Shown here: positions 35,483 to 45,414 of the stretch, one piece after another
Layout: every line of letters begins with the position of its first letter
How positions within the stretch are numbered: position 1 is the stretch's first letter
Origin: Parus major
Taxonomy: Eukaryota; Chordata; Aves; Passeriformes; Paridae
DNA: 64,000 nucleotides
NCBI RefSeq assembly: GCF_001522545.3
Contig: NC_031791.1
Span: 6,433,220 to 6,497,219, forward strand
Direction of reading: 5' to 3'
Position numbers and translations under genes: made by a program
The notes under the pieces: model-generated
Database searches by the model: none
Seen by the model: the letters and a program-made list of their open reading frames with translations, nothing else
What the model was told of the DNA's origin: nothing

Positions 35483-35918
35483 ATTCCTGTAAAGCCCCTT
35501 TTAGATCAGTGCCAAATATTATTCAGCTTGTGAATATCTTACATTCCAAACAAGCTTAAAAGCAATTCTCCAGCAACTCCTATGGGAAGTCTTCAGGGGC
35601 TTGGGAAACCAGCCTCTTCTCCCATGATTTCCTCCCCACATCTGCCCTCCCACAGCTGGGAACACAGGTCAAAGAATTTGCTTTTGAAGCACAGGAAACT
35701 TCAGACTGGACCTGGCAATCCACGACCACTCCTGCCAGGTCCCATCGCAGCCACACAAGGACACAGAGCAGGATCAGCATTCAGACAGTCACAGGTGCCC
35801 CTCCCTGGGACAGTGAACTACAGAGATCAAAGACCAGGACAAGGAAGATGCAGCAGAGACTACAGCCAAGAAATTCAGGAGCTTTGGTCTTGAGGTTTCA
35901 ACATTACCCTGTTGCCAC

Positions 35919-36170
35919 TCAGAGAAAGAGCAGCCACCAAACAGTCAGTGCTATGACCAGGAGAAAGGACATCATAAAGGGAATACGTGGAGAAGGAAGA
36001 ATGCTAGAGTACAGCTGACACTTTTTGAGTGATTTCTGCTCCTCAGGGATTGCAATAGAAACCTTTGGAAGAGTTGCTTCACTTGCTGGCCGGGGAAAGG
36101 CTGTCTCAGTAGGTATCTCCTGCTTTTTTAGTTTGTCTTCATCCTGTACTAACAGAGGCCGTTCCCGTGT
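35919..36170 (-). CDS. EPB41: Putative EPB41 alternative terminal exon encoding a transmembrane tail
   Basis: After a long pyrimidine tract (TTCATCTCTCTCTGTCTTTC) and the acceptor GAAAGCAG, the sequence is open for 83 codons in phase 0, the phase left by the exon at 39,354, and stops at TGA 35,919-35,921. The peptide starts TRERPLLVQDEDKLKKQEIP, has a polar middle with PRPASEATLPKVSIAIPEEQ and SLKKCQLYSSILPSPRIP, and ends in FMMSFLLVIALTVWWLLFL, a 19-residue hydrophobic segment with no residue after it. Spliced onto the spectrin-actin-binding exons it would replace the C-terminal domain by a tail anchor. There is no internal start that would make a separate gene. Coding-like residue composition, correct phase and a good acceptor support it. 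I know of no such 4.1R isoform. A chance open frame is the alternative (roughly a 2% event for 84 codons). Confidence 0.6.
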   Translation of the reverse strand, partial: TRERPLLVQDEDKLKKQEIPTETAFPRPASEATLPKVSIAIPEEQKSLKKCQLYSSILPSPRIPFMMSFLLVIALTVWWLLFL

Positions 36171-36936
36171 CTGCTTTCATGGTAGGAGATCAAGAAAGAC
36201 AGAGAGAGATGAACAAAAATGACAGATGGAAAGTGCCCAAAATGACACTTGGAGATGTGCAAAGCCTTAGGGCAGCTCTTCTCAACATAAAATAAACTGT
36301 CCTGGGGAGCAGAGCTGCTGGTGGCCTGGGTCCCACCAGCCCTGGAGCTACAGAACCATGCTCTCTCTGCAGAGCTCATCAACAGCTGCATCAGCATCAT
36401 GGGCATCTGGTGCCTCCCAGAAAAGTGGATGCCCAAAACCTTCCAGAGAGTTTTGGAATTGGAATGGTGAGAAAAAAGTCTGAGGAATTTGAAAGAGGAA
36501 CGGTGCAGTACAAAATGTGGTCTCTGACAGCTTCCTAATCTACAGTGGCCTTAAAACCCAGCGTTTGGAAAATCCCATGGAACAGCCAGACTGCAGAGCA
36601 GATACAAAATGCTTTTCCAAAGTTCTGACCAGAGTATCAAAATTTCAATTGGTTTGAAAATTCTACTGAACAAGTGAAAAACTGTAAATCTTAGAAATCC
36701 CACACATGGAACAGGCAGGGTGGCAGTAGGAGCAGTGCAAACTCCTGAATTTTGCTCTGTGTTTCAGCATTTTTGTTTCTGGATTCTAAAAATGATAAAA
36801 ACCCAGAATGAGTAAATCAGCACATAGGACCATGCAAGGCCTTCAGCACTTCTGCTGAAGAAAGGAAAAGATTGTGGGAATGTTCAATAATTCTGCATCC
36901 CTTTAGTTTGCCAGCCCTGGCCAAACCCAAGTGTAT

Positions 36937-37059
36937 TTAGGAGAGGAAAAACTTGGCTCTCAGCTCCCTCAGCTGAGCCAACCTCCGCTGGTCAGTGTGG
37001 TATTTTGGTTCTTTGCACACCCCTAAGTGGTGAGAATTCGGGAGAAAGTAGCTGGGAGA
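36937..37059 (-). CDS. EPB41: Possible second alternative terminal exon of EPB41 (weak)
   Basis: Acceptor CTTTTGCTGCCCAG followed by 40 codons in phase 0 and a TAA stop (36,937-36,939). The peptide starts SPSYFLPNSHHLGVCKEPKY and ends HTDQRRLAQLRELRAKFFLS, basic and possibly helical. Two UGCAUG words lie 150-180 bases upstream (37,210-37,237) and one 100 bases downstream (36,831-36,836), as is common around RBFOX-regulated exons. A 40-codon open stretch is not rare by chance, so this is only a candidate. Confidence 0.3.
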   Translation of the reverse strand, partial: SPSYFLPNSHHLGVCKEPKYHTDQRRLAQLRELRAKFFLS

Positions 37060-37209
37060 CTGGGCAGCAAAAGAAAATATAAAATGCAGGAGTAACATGA
37101 TCGTTAAAACAACAACAAAAAAAAACAGAAAGAAAGACAACATAAAAAGAACAGGGAACAGTTAAATTTTCAGAATTGCTTTTGTCTCCAAATACACGGT
37201 TATATCGGT

Positions 37210-37237
37210 CATGCAGCTTTTTCGAACCAGCCATGCA
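37210..37237 (-). promoter_or_regulatory. Two UGCAUG words upstream of candidate alternative exon
   Basis: CATGCA on + at 37,210-37,215 and 37,232-37,237, i.e. TGCATG in the transcript. RBFOX proteins bind this word; upstream placement usually favours skipping. Confidence 0.35.
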
Positions 37238-38089
37238 CCAAAATAAGCAAAAATTGAAAGCTGCAAAAGCTGCAGCAGTGCCAAAGTCCTCTGGGTGTGA
37301 GTTATGAAACTACTTCATGTAGCCAAAAGAAAAATGTTATCCAGCAGCTGCTGTTGAGATTTTGCTTGGTGCCATTGCAATAGCAAGTCTGGTTCAGAAG
37401 CACAGATCAGAGCAGAAGCTTTACCTCAAGCCCACCAACCTGTCTCTCAGAAGATGGGACAGTGACTTTCTTGACCTGGACACACAAAGCGTGTTAAGCT
37501 TCAGCTGTCTCATAATAAAACATACAGGAATAGCAAAAGGTGGCCCCTGGTAAAAAACCCTTTGGCCACTAAGGCAGGGTGAAGGCACCATCATGAACAG
37601 GAGCAATGGCTTTGCACCATGATTTACCATCCTTAATTACTGTATGATTTATGATCCTTCAACACGTGAGGGAAAACCTCCCTGGTCACTGTCTGGGGAA
37701 GATGCATTTTTGGAAGTTCACAGCAGGACATGGCCACCTCAGAGTGAGATCACTTCAAAGAGGACCAGATTAGGAAGGAACTTCCAGAAATGCAAATCTA
37801 GGGCTGACACCAATTCTGCAGTGCTGCTGTCTTAGGTGGGACAAGCCCACACCATCCAGTTCTGGTGACCAGCAGCCCCCCAAGGTCTCAGTGTGGTCAC
37901 GTTGCAAGAAATTAGTCATAAAAACCAAGAATAACATTCCTGAAGTGCAGTTGTGGAGCTTGAGAGCCTCTGCTCTGTCCCACCCACACCCCAAAGCCCT
38001 CTGGGCACTGTGGGCAGAGCTCACATTCCTGGGGAACCTACACCGAGGCTCAGTCACACAGGGCAAAGTCTGTCCATGTGTTAAACAGG

Positions 38090-38270
38090 ATAATCCCAAT
38101 GACAGGCTGCTCACAAAAGCTCTGGCTGCCCCTGGATCCCTGCAAGTGTCCAAGGCCAGGCTACATTGGGCTTGGGGGAACCTGGGGCAGTGGAAGGTGC
38201 CCCTGCCCATGGCAGGGGTGGCACTGGATGGGCTTTAAGGTCCCTTCCAACCCAACTGTTCTGAGATTCT
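38090..38270 (+). repeat. CR1 3'-end fragment
   Basis: CTGGCTGCCCCTGGATCCCT, GGCAGGGGTGGCACTGGATG, CTTTAAGGTCCCTTCCAACC and a GAGATTCTCT tail. Confidence 0.9.
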
Positions 38271-39353
38271 CTAACAAACAATCCTGATTAAGTTTATTTT
38301 GAGGATCTCATTTTTCTAGCAGGCAAAAAAGCCATTTAGCTGTCCTGCCTTTACTCCAAGCTTTAAGCAGCCTGTAGTAAACCTGGTGTTAAACCCCTTG
38401 TAAATGTTACAATAACCCTCCATCCACTGCAAGATTATTTCCTGATTAAGAAGTATCTGCCCTGTCTGAACATGAAATACTAGTTCATCTGCAGGGCTGT
38501 GGTAAGGAAGGGGAAGAACTGGGCATTCAACCAGGAGTGTCTTCAATTGCACTACTTGCAGTCAGAATGCAATTTTTCTGTTGCAATTAAGAATTGCATT
38601 TACTACTTAAAAGACTGATTACCACAGGCACCAACTCACAGGCTCCAAATCTGAACCAGCTATCACCAGTATAACACAGAGGTGTCTGTTAGTCAAGAAG
38701 AAACCAGTTGGTGACTGGTTTTTCCTTTAAAAATTTCCCTTTTAAGAAAAGTATCAGAGAAACTGTGAGTGTATGTGGTTACACACAGTTCCTGGAAGGA
38801 CAGAGATCCCCACTGTGTTTGAACAGCCCTGCTGTGGCCACCCAAGGAATCTTCTCTAAGCCTCCACAGCACATCAGCACCTGGAGCTCCTAATGCAAGT
38901 CTGAACCCAGTGACATACGAGATTAACTGGAGAATAAAGTGATTTTGGAAGAATCATCCCATCCCAGTGCTTTTCCACTGGGTTATCTTCAATGTTCTCT
39001 CTGAAATAATAATTTAGGTCTTTGGATTTTGGGTTTGTCAGGGCTTTTTTCCACATTTTGGGGAGATCCAGGAATGAGTCAGTCCCCAAAGCCATGGGAA
39101 GTGCTTTCTAGCATCACACTGGCAGCAGCACTAGGGAAAGCAGCATCAACACCAGTAAAGGAATTCTTACATCCCTCTCTTCCAAAAAAACCCCACATTT
39201 TTATGGTACTATGACTAAAGCCTCAGCTCTCTCAGAGAACATTCTACATGTTCCAAGGCAATAGTAACTATTCCAAGTGAAAACAAGGGGAAGCTAAGGG
39301 CAGCAGAACCCTGCAGTGCTGCCCCCTGGAGCAGCCCAGACCGAGGTACTCAC

Positions 39354-39533
39354 TCCATCGGCTCCCGTGGGGATCTGCCCGTTGACGTTGAGGCTTCGGA
39401 AAGGGGAGTGGGTGGACAAACGTTTGTCCCACTCACTCGGCCTGGGATCTGGGATGGACTCCATGAAGTTCTTCTTCAGCTCACTGATGTTGGCATGGTG
39501 CTTCTTTATTTCTTCCTGGGTCTTATCTAGATC
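39354..39533 (-). CDS. EPB41: EPB41 exon, distal spectrin-actin-binding region (mammalian exon 17)
   Basis: 180 nt, phase 0-0, acceptor CTGATAG, donor GGA|GTGAGT. Encodes 60 residues: DLDKTQEEIKKHHANISELK, then NFMESIPDPRPSEWDKRLST, then HSPFRSLNVNGQIPTGADG. This is nearly the human sequence. The region forms the C-terminal half of the 10-kDa spectrin-actin-binding domain and the start of the next linker. Its phase-0 end can join either the PPLVKTQ exon, the 465-nt exon, or the alternative terminal exons. Confidence 0.95.
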
Positions 39534-41885
39534 CTATCAGCAGAAGGACAGGGTAAGTGGAGGGATACAGAGAGACCTGGGACTGCCTAAGCTGCGCTTA
39601 GCAAAGCTACACTCACAGCAGAGCTGCTGACAACTCCCCAGCTGTGCTCACACTGCAAACACACAAATGGAGCATCCTCTCTCCTCCTCTCTGATTGACT
39701 GGGATAAACTGCAACCCTGGAATGGTCCTCCAGCAGCAGGACATGCCGCTGGATCATCTCGAGCTCCGTGCCAAACCACCTGACAGCTGAGCTGGAATAT
39801 CCTGGGTCTTCCCCAAAGAGGATTTTTTAAAGTTGCCAGACTATGTTTCTTTGGGTTATTTAATTTAACGTCTTTAAATTTTGTGGGTTTGCTTTCTTTT
39901 CCCTCTGCTAGCCTGAGTCTTTCCAGGTATTAATACAATTGAAGATAAAGAAAATGTTTTCCCAATTTTATTCACTCTCTTCACACCTGTTTCTCTTTTA
40001 TCCTAACAGAAATTATCTTTGCTTCCAGAGTATCTCCATTACCATTTTTCCCCCTCCCTCTCATCTCACCCCTCCAGGAGCTGTCATAGGAGGTTTTAGA
40101 CTTCAGAAACAAAGATGAAATTGTTGTTGTTGTTTTTTTTAAATCAAACTGAAAATTTATTTTATGCTGGATCAATCAAGAAAGTCCTGCTAAAATTTTT
40201 CATCTGGAAAAAGTCAGATTTTTACTCTGTGATGCCAGTTTACAGCATAAACACACAGACTTCAAGGCAAATCAGCTTGTTAAAAATAGTTCTTCCCTGC
40301 AAGCAAACCAGAGGCTGTAGAAAAGAAAGCTTTTGCAAAAGCCAAACAACTACTTTTCAGAACAGGGCCAAAAAGCAGCAAGAAAGGGGGAAATCAAGGT
40401 CAGCAGAGGCATCAAGAGGAAATTTCACTATTTTTGTGCTTTTAGTTGTTACTCAGCCCATCGATTTTGAAAGATGGGACAGCAAATGCATCCCTAAAGG
40501 AGGGCCCTCCCAAAAATCTCCATTCCTGCAGCTCACCCAGGACACACCACCCTCCCTCCACAGGACTAAGCCCCAAATGCCTCTTTAACAATATTTACTC
40601 TTTTTGGCACAGTTCTGGGGGGAAAATAACAACTTTTGGCTTCTTTCCTAAATGGAAGTATAAGGCAGGTGCCTGTTAGGTAGGGAAAAAAAAGAAGAAA
40701 TGAATCTGCTGTGGATTGTGGGGTCAATGCCTGCCTGGTCCAAGAACCCTACAGCTGCTCCTGGCTCAGAGAAGAGAGAAGGACCAGCTTGGCTTTCCAG
40801 CACTGCACCAGAGCAAGGCCTGGCAGGGCTGGCAGAGGAGCCAAAGCCACGAGGAGCTACACGAAGCCAGATCTGGGAAGCTCCTTGAGGAACCAGCTTG
40901 CTCAGCATCACCCTTCTCCTCCTGTTTTGCCCTTTCTGCAGGAACCCAGCACACCTGAAGTGTTAAAAGGCTTCCAGTAAAATCAACAGGCAGCTTTGGG
41001 AGGGTGAGGCCTGCCAGGAAAATATCTGATCTGCCAAGTGCATGGATTAAAAAAATAAAGGGAATAAAGGAGGTGAGCTGCTGGGTCAGCCCTGTGGTGG
41101 GGGAGGGCTGGAGCACCTGCAACAGAACTGTGGGGAGTGGGGAGGGAAAGGGCTTGGAGGTGAGTATTGCACATTGGGAAAAAGGAGGTTAGAAGCAAGG
41201 ACAAAGCTCTGTTTGGGGTTGGGTATTGGAGCTTTTGGAGTTGGGTGAAAAAGCGACAGCTGCAGTCCTCAGAGCGCTCCGGAGCCGGCCGAGCTTTGCC
41301 TATCGTGTGCAGACCCTTCACTTGTGACTCTAAGCTGTAGCAGTCCAAAAAAATTAAATAAATAAACCCCAAAGAAACCCACACAGAAGCTGCAAAACTT
41401 TGAACATTCTGATGAGGAGAAGACAGTTAGCATACTCCACTTTCAATAGATAACAGCAAGGAAACCCTACGAGCTGCTGGTGCTGCAAGTTTGAGTAGAA
41501 ACATGTAACACAGGACCAGAGTATCAGAAGCCACAAAACATCTCCCATAACAGAGTGGATTAAAGAAAATAAAATATATGATTGGCATGGTCTGTTCTGA
41601 GACTGAGCTTAGGTGAAGCCAAGTGAAAAGGGCTCCCAAATCCAAAGGGAAGAGCTGTAATGTTGAAGGAAGAGAGCCATGACCACTGAGCCTCTCCATC
41701 GGACCCAGAGGGAGCTGGCACTGAGGCAGGATGGGGCCCAGGGCTGGTGAGGTGCTGCAAGGCCAGGAAGGGCTGGCAGGAGGATGGAAAAGCTGCAAAC
41801 ACCACTTCAGAATCCAAAGGGATCACTCCTGCCTGAAGCAACACTGGATATTGTGGTGGCCTGGACAGCACAGAGGCGACAATTT

Positions 41886-42085
41886 CACAGGATCCTGGAA
41901 TGGTTTGGCTTGGAAGGGAACTCAAAGCCCATCCCATTCTCCCCTTGCCCTGGGCAGAGACACTTCCCACTATCCCAGGTTGCTCCAAACCCTGTCCAAC
42001 CTGACCTTGGGCCTTCAGGGATGGGGCAGCTACAGCTGCTCTGGGCAATCTGCCCCACTTTCACCAGCAGCTTATCCTGAATTTT
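41886..42085 (-). repeat. CR1 3'-end fragment
   Basis: Antisense CR1: GGATCCTGGAATGGTTTGGC, CCACTATCCCAGGTTGCTCC, ATGGGGCAGCTACAGCTGCT. Confidence 0.9.
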
Positions 42086-42343
42086 CACAGACTGGCTTTC
42101 CCCCAGGAAAATCATTTGTTTCAAGCAGTGAAGAACTGGTCAGTGAGCCCCCCCTCTACAATCCATGACCCCCTGAGAAGCCAGCAGATCCCAGAGCAGA
42201 TCTGAGCACTGCCAATCATGTATTTTGGGGAGGTATGAGAGAATGGAAGTCAGAAGAGGAAGGAAGAAGGCCTGCACATCATCATGTTTACTGTCACCAT
42301 GCAGAAGCATAATTAAAAGATCAAATCAAATCAAAAGGTCTTT

Positions 42344-42359
42344 CATGCAAGAGCATGCA
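42344..42359 (-). promoter_or_regulatory. EPB41: Paired UGCAUG splicing enhancers downstream of exon 16
   Basis: CATGCA on + at 42,344-42,349 and 42,354-42,359, about 90-105 bases after the exon-16 donor in gene sense. In mammals RBFOX2 binds conserved UGCAUG repeats in this same intron to promote exon 16 inclusion during erythroid differentiation (established for EPB41). Position and pairing make conservation likely. Confidence 0.75.
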
Positions 42360-42447
42360 AAAACAAAGGCAGGAGCAGAGTAAGTTCAGCGCAGATGCAC
42401 AAGGTTTAGCAAATGCAACTCAAAAAAAGCTTCAAGTTCATACAAAC

Positions 42448-42510
42448 CTCCAACATTAAATTGCTATGCCTGATATAAATGTTTTCACCATCTAGCCTCT
42501 TTGATCTCTT
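42448..42510 (-). CDS. EPB41: EPB41 exon 16 equivalent, core of spectrin-actin binding
   Basis: 63 nt, phase 0-0, acceptor TTTCACAG, donor GAG|GTTTGT. Encodes the 21 residues KRSKRLDGENIYIRHSNLML plus E, the size of mammalian exon 16. In mammals these 21 residues are needed for high-affinity spectrin-actin binding, and inclusion is switched on late in erythropoiesis. The basic start (human KKREK, bird KRSKR) has also been linked to nuclear import in mammals. Confidence 0.95.
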
Positions 42511-43231
42511 CTGTGAAAATGAAAGAAAAGGGGGAAACAAAACAAAACAAAAAAAAGCACAAAAAATTAAAACATCGGTCTTGCGGGATCGATAAATTGG
42601 CAAATTAAAAAGTTAACTCAAGGTTGGGAGTGCAGCATGGGGTGGGAATTCCTGCTGGGAATGGGTGTCTGGCTCATGGAGAATGGGAGATGCAATGAGT
42701 CCTTTAAAGAGACAGCTCCCAGGGCCTTGGCAATGCCTGGTTTTCCGTGGAAGCCTCACTCAGTCACTCACCACATTCCTGAGAGATGCAGGTCCACCCC
42801 TGAGCTCCAGACTGCACTGCCTGGGGGACCTTCCCAAGGTCCCCACCTGCACAGCAACTGCACCTCAACCACTTCTCCATCTTGGATGTTTCCTATTGCT
42901 TAATACCAAAAAAAGCTTTCTCCCCATTTTCTTTTGCACTTCCTGCAATGCAGGCTACATTCACTTTCTAACTAGGTTTGTTACAGAGAAGAAATTTCAT
43001 AAATCAAAGCAAGTGTGTTTCTTTTGAACATTCAACATGCATAATTTCAGTAATCAGGTTGTCTATGGGGAAAAAAGCTATTCATTTCCAAATCAAGTAT
43101 TTAATAGTTTAAAAAAAACCAACACCCCAACCCAAAGCCCATGAAGAAATTGGAGCACTGTCTTTTTAAACAGGTTACAGATGCATGAATGATATGGCAA
43201 ATTTGGCTGGTGAAAGGGTAAAATGGCTAAC

Positions 43232-43273
43232 CTTCCTCATTCTTATCAGCTCTTCCTCTTTTTCTGCAGGCTG
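43232..43273 (-). CDS. EPB41: EPB41 exon 15 equivalent (14 codons) with tandem acceptor
   Basis: 42 nt ending AAG|GTTAGC, encoding QPAEKEEELIRMRK. The acceptor reads CAACAGCAG|CAG, so use of the first CAG would add one Gln (43,274-43,276). The 14-codon size matches mammalian exon 15. Upstream is a very long pyrimidine tract with 24 T in gene sense (43,292-43,315). Phase 0-0, so the exon is skippable. Neighbouring exons confirm strand and frame. Confidence 0.8.
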
Positions 43274-43291
43274 CTGCTGTTGGGCAGTGAT

Positions 43292-43315
43292 AAAAAAAAA
43301 AAAAAAAAAAAAAAA
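43292..43315. repeat. A24 homopolymer (polypyrimidine tract of exon 15)
   Basis: 24 consecutive A on +, reading as T24 just upstream of the exon 15 acceptor. Length is likely variable. Confidence 0.95.
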
Positions 43316-43393
43316 GAGTTGTTGGTTCATTTAACTACGTTCAACCTTGGAAAAAAAAGTGTGAGCAACCTAAACTGAATTATTAGCACAAAC

Positions 43394-43450
43394 CTGGGGC
43401 TGAGCACCATTCATGGTGGGGACTGTGACCTCAATGTGTGTTTTCCTCAC
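43394..43450 (-). CDS. EPB41: EPB41 exon 14 equivalent (19 codons)
   Basis: 57 nt, phase 0-0, acceptor AAATGTAG, donor CAG|GTTTGT. Encodes VRKTHIEVTVPTMNGAQPQ. Human 4.1R has VEKTHIEVTVPTSNGDQTQ at the same place (from memory). Alternative in mammals and enriched outside red cells. Confidence 0.9.
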
Positions 43451-45208
43451 CTACATTTAAGAAATAAATTGGTAAAAACATTTCTTGTTAGTATATTTGT
43501 TTCAAGAAACCATTTAGTTTCCAAACACAGCTGCATAAAGTTGGTTTTGAAGTGCTGGGGGAACATGCAAAAACCAACATGCAGCCTTGGGCAGGGTTAA
43601 TGACACGGCAGCTCCCCAGAACTCTGTTAGTCAACAGCATGGTAAATAATTCTTCCAGCTTGAGAATTATTTCTATTTGAAACCAGTGCTCTCCAGTGCT
43701 TCTGAAGAAGGGCTTCCCATTGGCATTAGCTTGGTCAGGCAATGTTTTCAAATGGCACTTGCAGCTGGATCTCCCAGTGAAAATCCAAACAAAGCAACAT
43801 GCTCAAATTAACACAGACCTTCCCAAAACAAGAAATGATTGGTTATATCACAGGTATTATGTTGGCAGAGGCAGTGAGAAGAGGCACAGCTACAAAACCA
43901 AGCCTAACATCACAAATTAGTTTCTTTCCTGTCCATAAGTAGAGAGCCAAGATTGTCTTAACACTCTAAGGGAAATGTTTTAGGGAAACTGGATTGCCAA
44001 GTACTCTGAAGGCAAAAGCATCAGTGGGTGTTAAAAGAAGTGCTGCAGCTCCGTTGGAGAAACAGTAAATTTGGTACTTTCAAATCCACATTTTCCTCCC
44101 ACATCTATATTTAAAGGGGAAAAAAAAATCCAGTGTTTAAGCATTTAGGAAAAAACCTGTAGTAAGTAAGATGGGATAAGCAAGGTTTCCTCGCTGTCAG
44201 TGTAATGTGAGGGAGGGGGAGCAGCAGCAGGGCAGGAACAGCAGGGCAGGATCTCTGTGCTCCAATTCCCACCCCACAGTGCCAGCCTCAAGTTCTCTTC
44301 AGCTGTTTCATTTAAAAATTACGCAGGCTATGAAATTTTTTGAAGCAACTGCCCTTTCTTCACCTCCCTCTCCAAACCTTAATTAATAGGAATCTTCCCT
44401 GGAGATGCTCACACAAGACCCACTGCATGATATGCTTAGAATTATGTGGCTCCAGCAATGCTGAGAACAGCTAAATTTTGTAGTAATGTGAAAATTGTGT
44501 CTCAAGGCAAACATCTGCTGCACCACAGCAAGGTTTCAGTAAGTCAGTAAGACCTGCTGAATATTAAGGACATTGTAACATCAACAGTAATTTTTGCACA
44601 TTATTTTGACTTATTAAAAGAGCACACACGTATCAACCCCAGCAAAAAACTCAGATATTTGTAGAAAGATCAAATAATGGTTAAAAATATTGAATTTGAA
44701 CAATAAACTCCCCAAGGTCTCACCAGTGCCATTTGCAACTGAAGTTTTAGTCCAATTTGCAGCACTGTATTACCAGCTCTCCCAGCAAAAGCCTATCAAG
44801 GCAAAAAACATTCCAGTGCTGGGCTGCAGAGCAGATCCATTATCAGGGATTTCACTGGAGTTCCCTCCTGCTGCTATTCCAGGAATCAGGGGGCACAGCC
44901 TGGCCAGGGCTGAGCTCTGTACTCCAGTTCCATGATCCTGTGCAGCTCTTGCCAGTGTTTTTAACATCCATCAGCAGGCTGCACTTGCTTTGACTACAGC
45001 CACCAAAACCCAGCTGTCCTGGAGCTCCTTCTTCCACCTGAAATGTCACAGCTGGGATTTCCCTGCACCCAGACCCCTGTGCCTGCTCCCACCCAACTCT
45101 GGGGAAAGGGATAAAACCCCATCTCCCAGGACAGAGCTGCTGCTTTGGGGTGACTTCCTGAGCGATGCTCTAGCCTGGCTCTTCCCAGGAGACTCCACTC
45201 TGACTTAC
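43451..45208 (-). other. EPB41: EPB41 intron
   Basis: No exon or repeat family recognised besides the UGCAUG pair listed separately. Confidence 0.5.
43564..43583 (-). promoter_or_regulatory. EPB41: Paired UGCAUG words upstream of exon 14
   Basis: CATGCA on + at 43,564-43,569 and 43,578-43,583, about 115-135 bases before the exon 14 acceptor in gene sense. RBFOX binding upstream of an exon usually promotes skipping. Function here is inferred. Confidence 0.45.
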
Positions 45209-45414
45209 CCTTGAGGCATCCACTGGCTCCCTGGGTTTCTCTGGAGGAAATTCTTCACGTCTCACATCACATTTTGCTGTTTCCTTCCCTACTTTAGATG
45301 TGGCCACATCCTTGAGATCAGGCTTAGCTGGGGCTGGCTCTGCAGGGTGGCTCTGAGCGATGGCTGGAGCTGAGGTGGGCCGGGGACTCCGCTCTGGGGT
45401 TATCACAGCCACTG
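45209..45414 (-). CDS. EPB41: EPB41 exon 13 equivalent, linker before the spectrin-actin-binding region
   Basis: 206 nt, entering in phase 1 and leaving in phase 0 at AGG|GTAAGT. Encodes AVAVITPERSPRPTSAPAIA through EEFPPEKPREPVDASR. The RSPRPTSAPAI motif is the same as in human 4.1R, where it follows SLDGAAVDSAD. Two CAG acceptors stand side by side (GCTCAG|CAG|TGG): the second (exon end 45,411) omits one codon and changes Ala-Val to Val. The rest is Pro/Glu/Lys-rich and poorly conserved, as in other species. Confidence 0.9.

Larger units (their letters stand above)
31335..35918 (-). other. EPB41: Candidate 3' UTR of the alternative transmembrane-tail transcript
   Basis: From the stop at 35,919 the first canonical AATAAA in gene sense that I found is at 31,350-31,355, in an AT-rich context that looks like a transcript end. 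Two Pumilio-type words TGTAAATA occur in gene sense (34,459-34,466 and 31,372-31,379). The stretch holds CR1 fragments at 35,275-35,482 and 31,795-31,870. Open frames here have no protein-like features. This is inference from motif placement only. Confidence 0.35.
37060..39353 (-). other. EPB41: EPB41 intron after the last spectrin-actin-binding exon
   Basis: Start of the roughly 14-kb interval that separates the SAB exons from the C-terminal domain and harbours the alternative tails. One CR1 copy at 38,090-38,270. No further exon recognised. Confidence 0.5.
39534..42447 (-). other. EPB41: EPB41 intron 16 equivalent
   Basis: Holds UGCAUG splicing elements near its start in gene sense (42,344-42,359) and a CR1 copy at 41,886-42,085. 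No extra exon recognised. Confidence 0.55.

Noticed and set aside
38316..38552. 78-codon - strand frame in an EPB41 intron
   Set aside because: Looked protein-like at first (VFHVQTGQILLNQEIILQWM), but no acceptor and donor in phase were found; left as intron.
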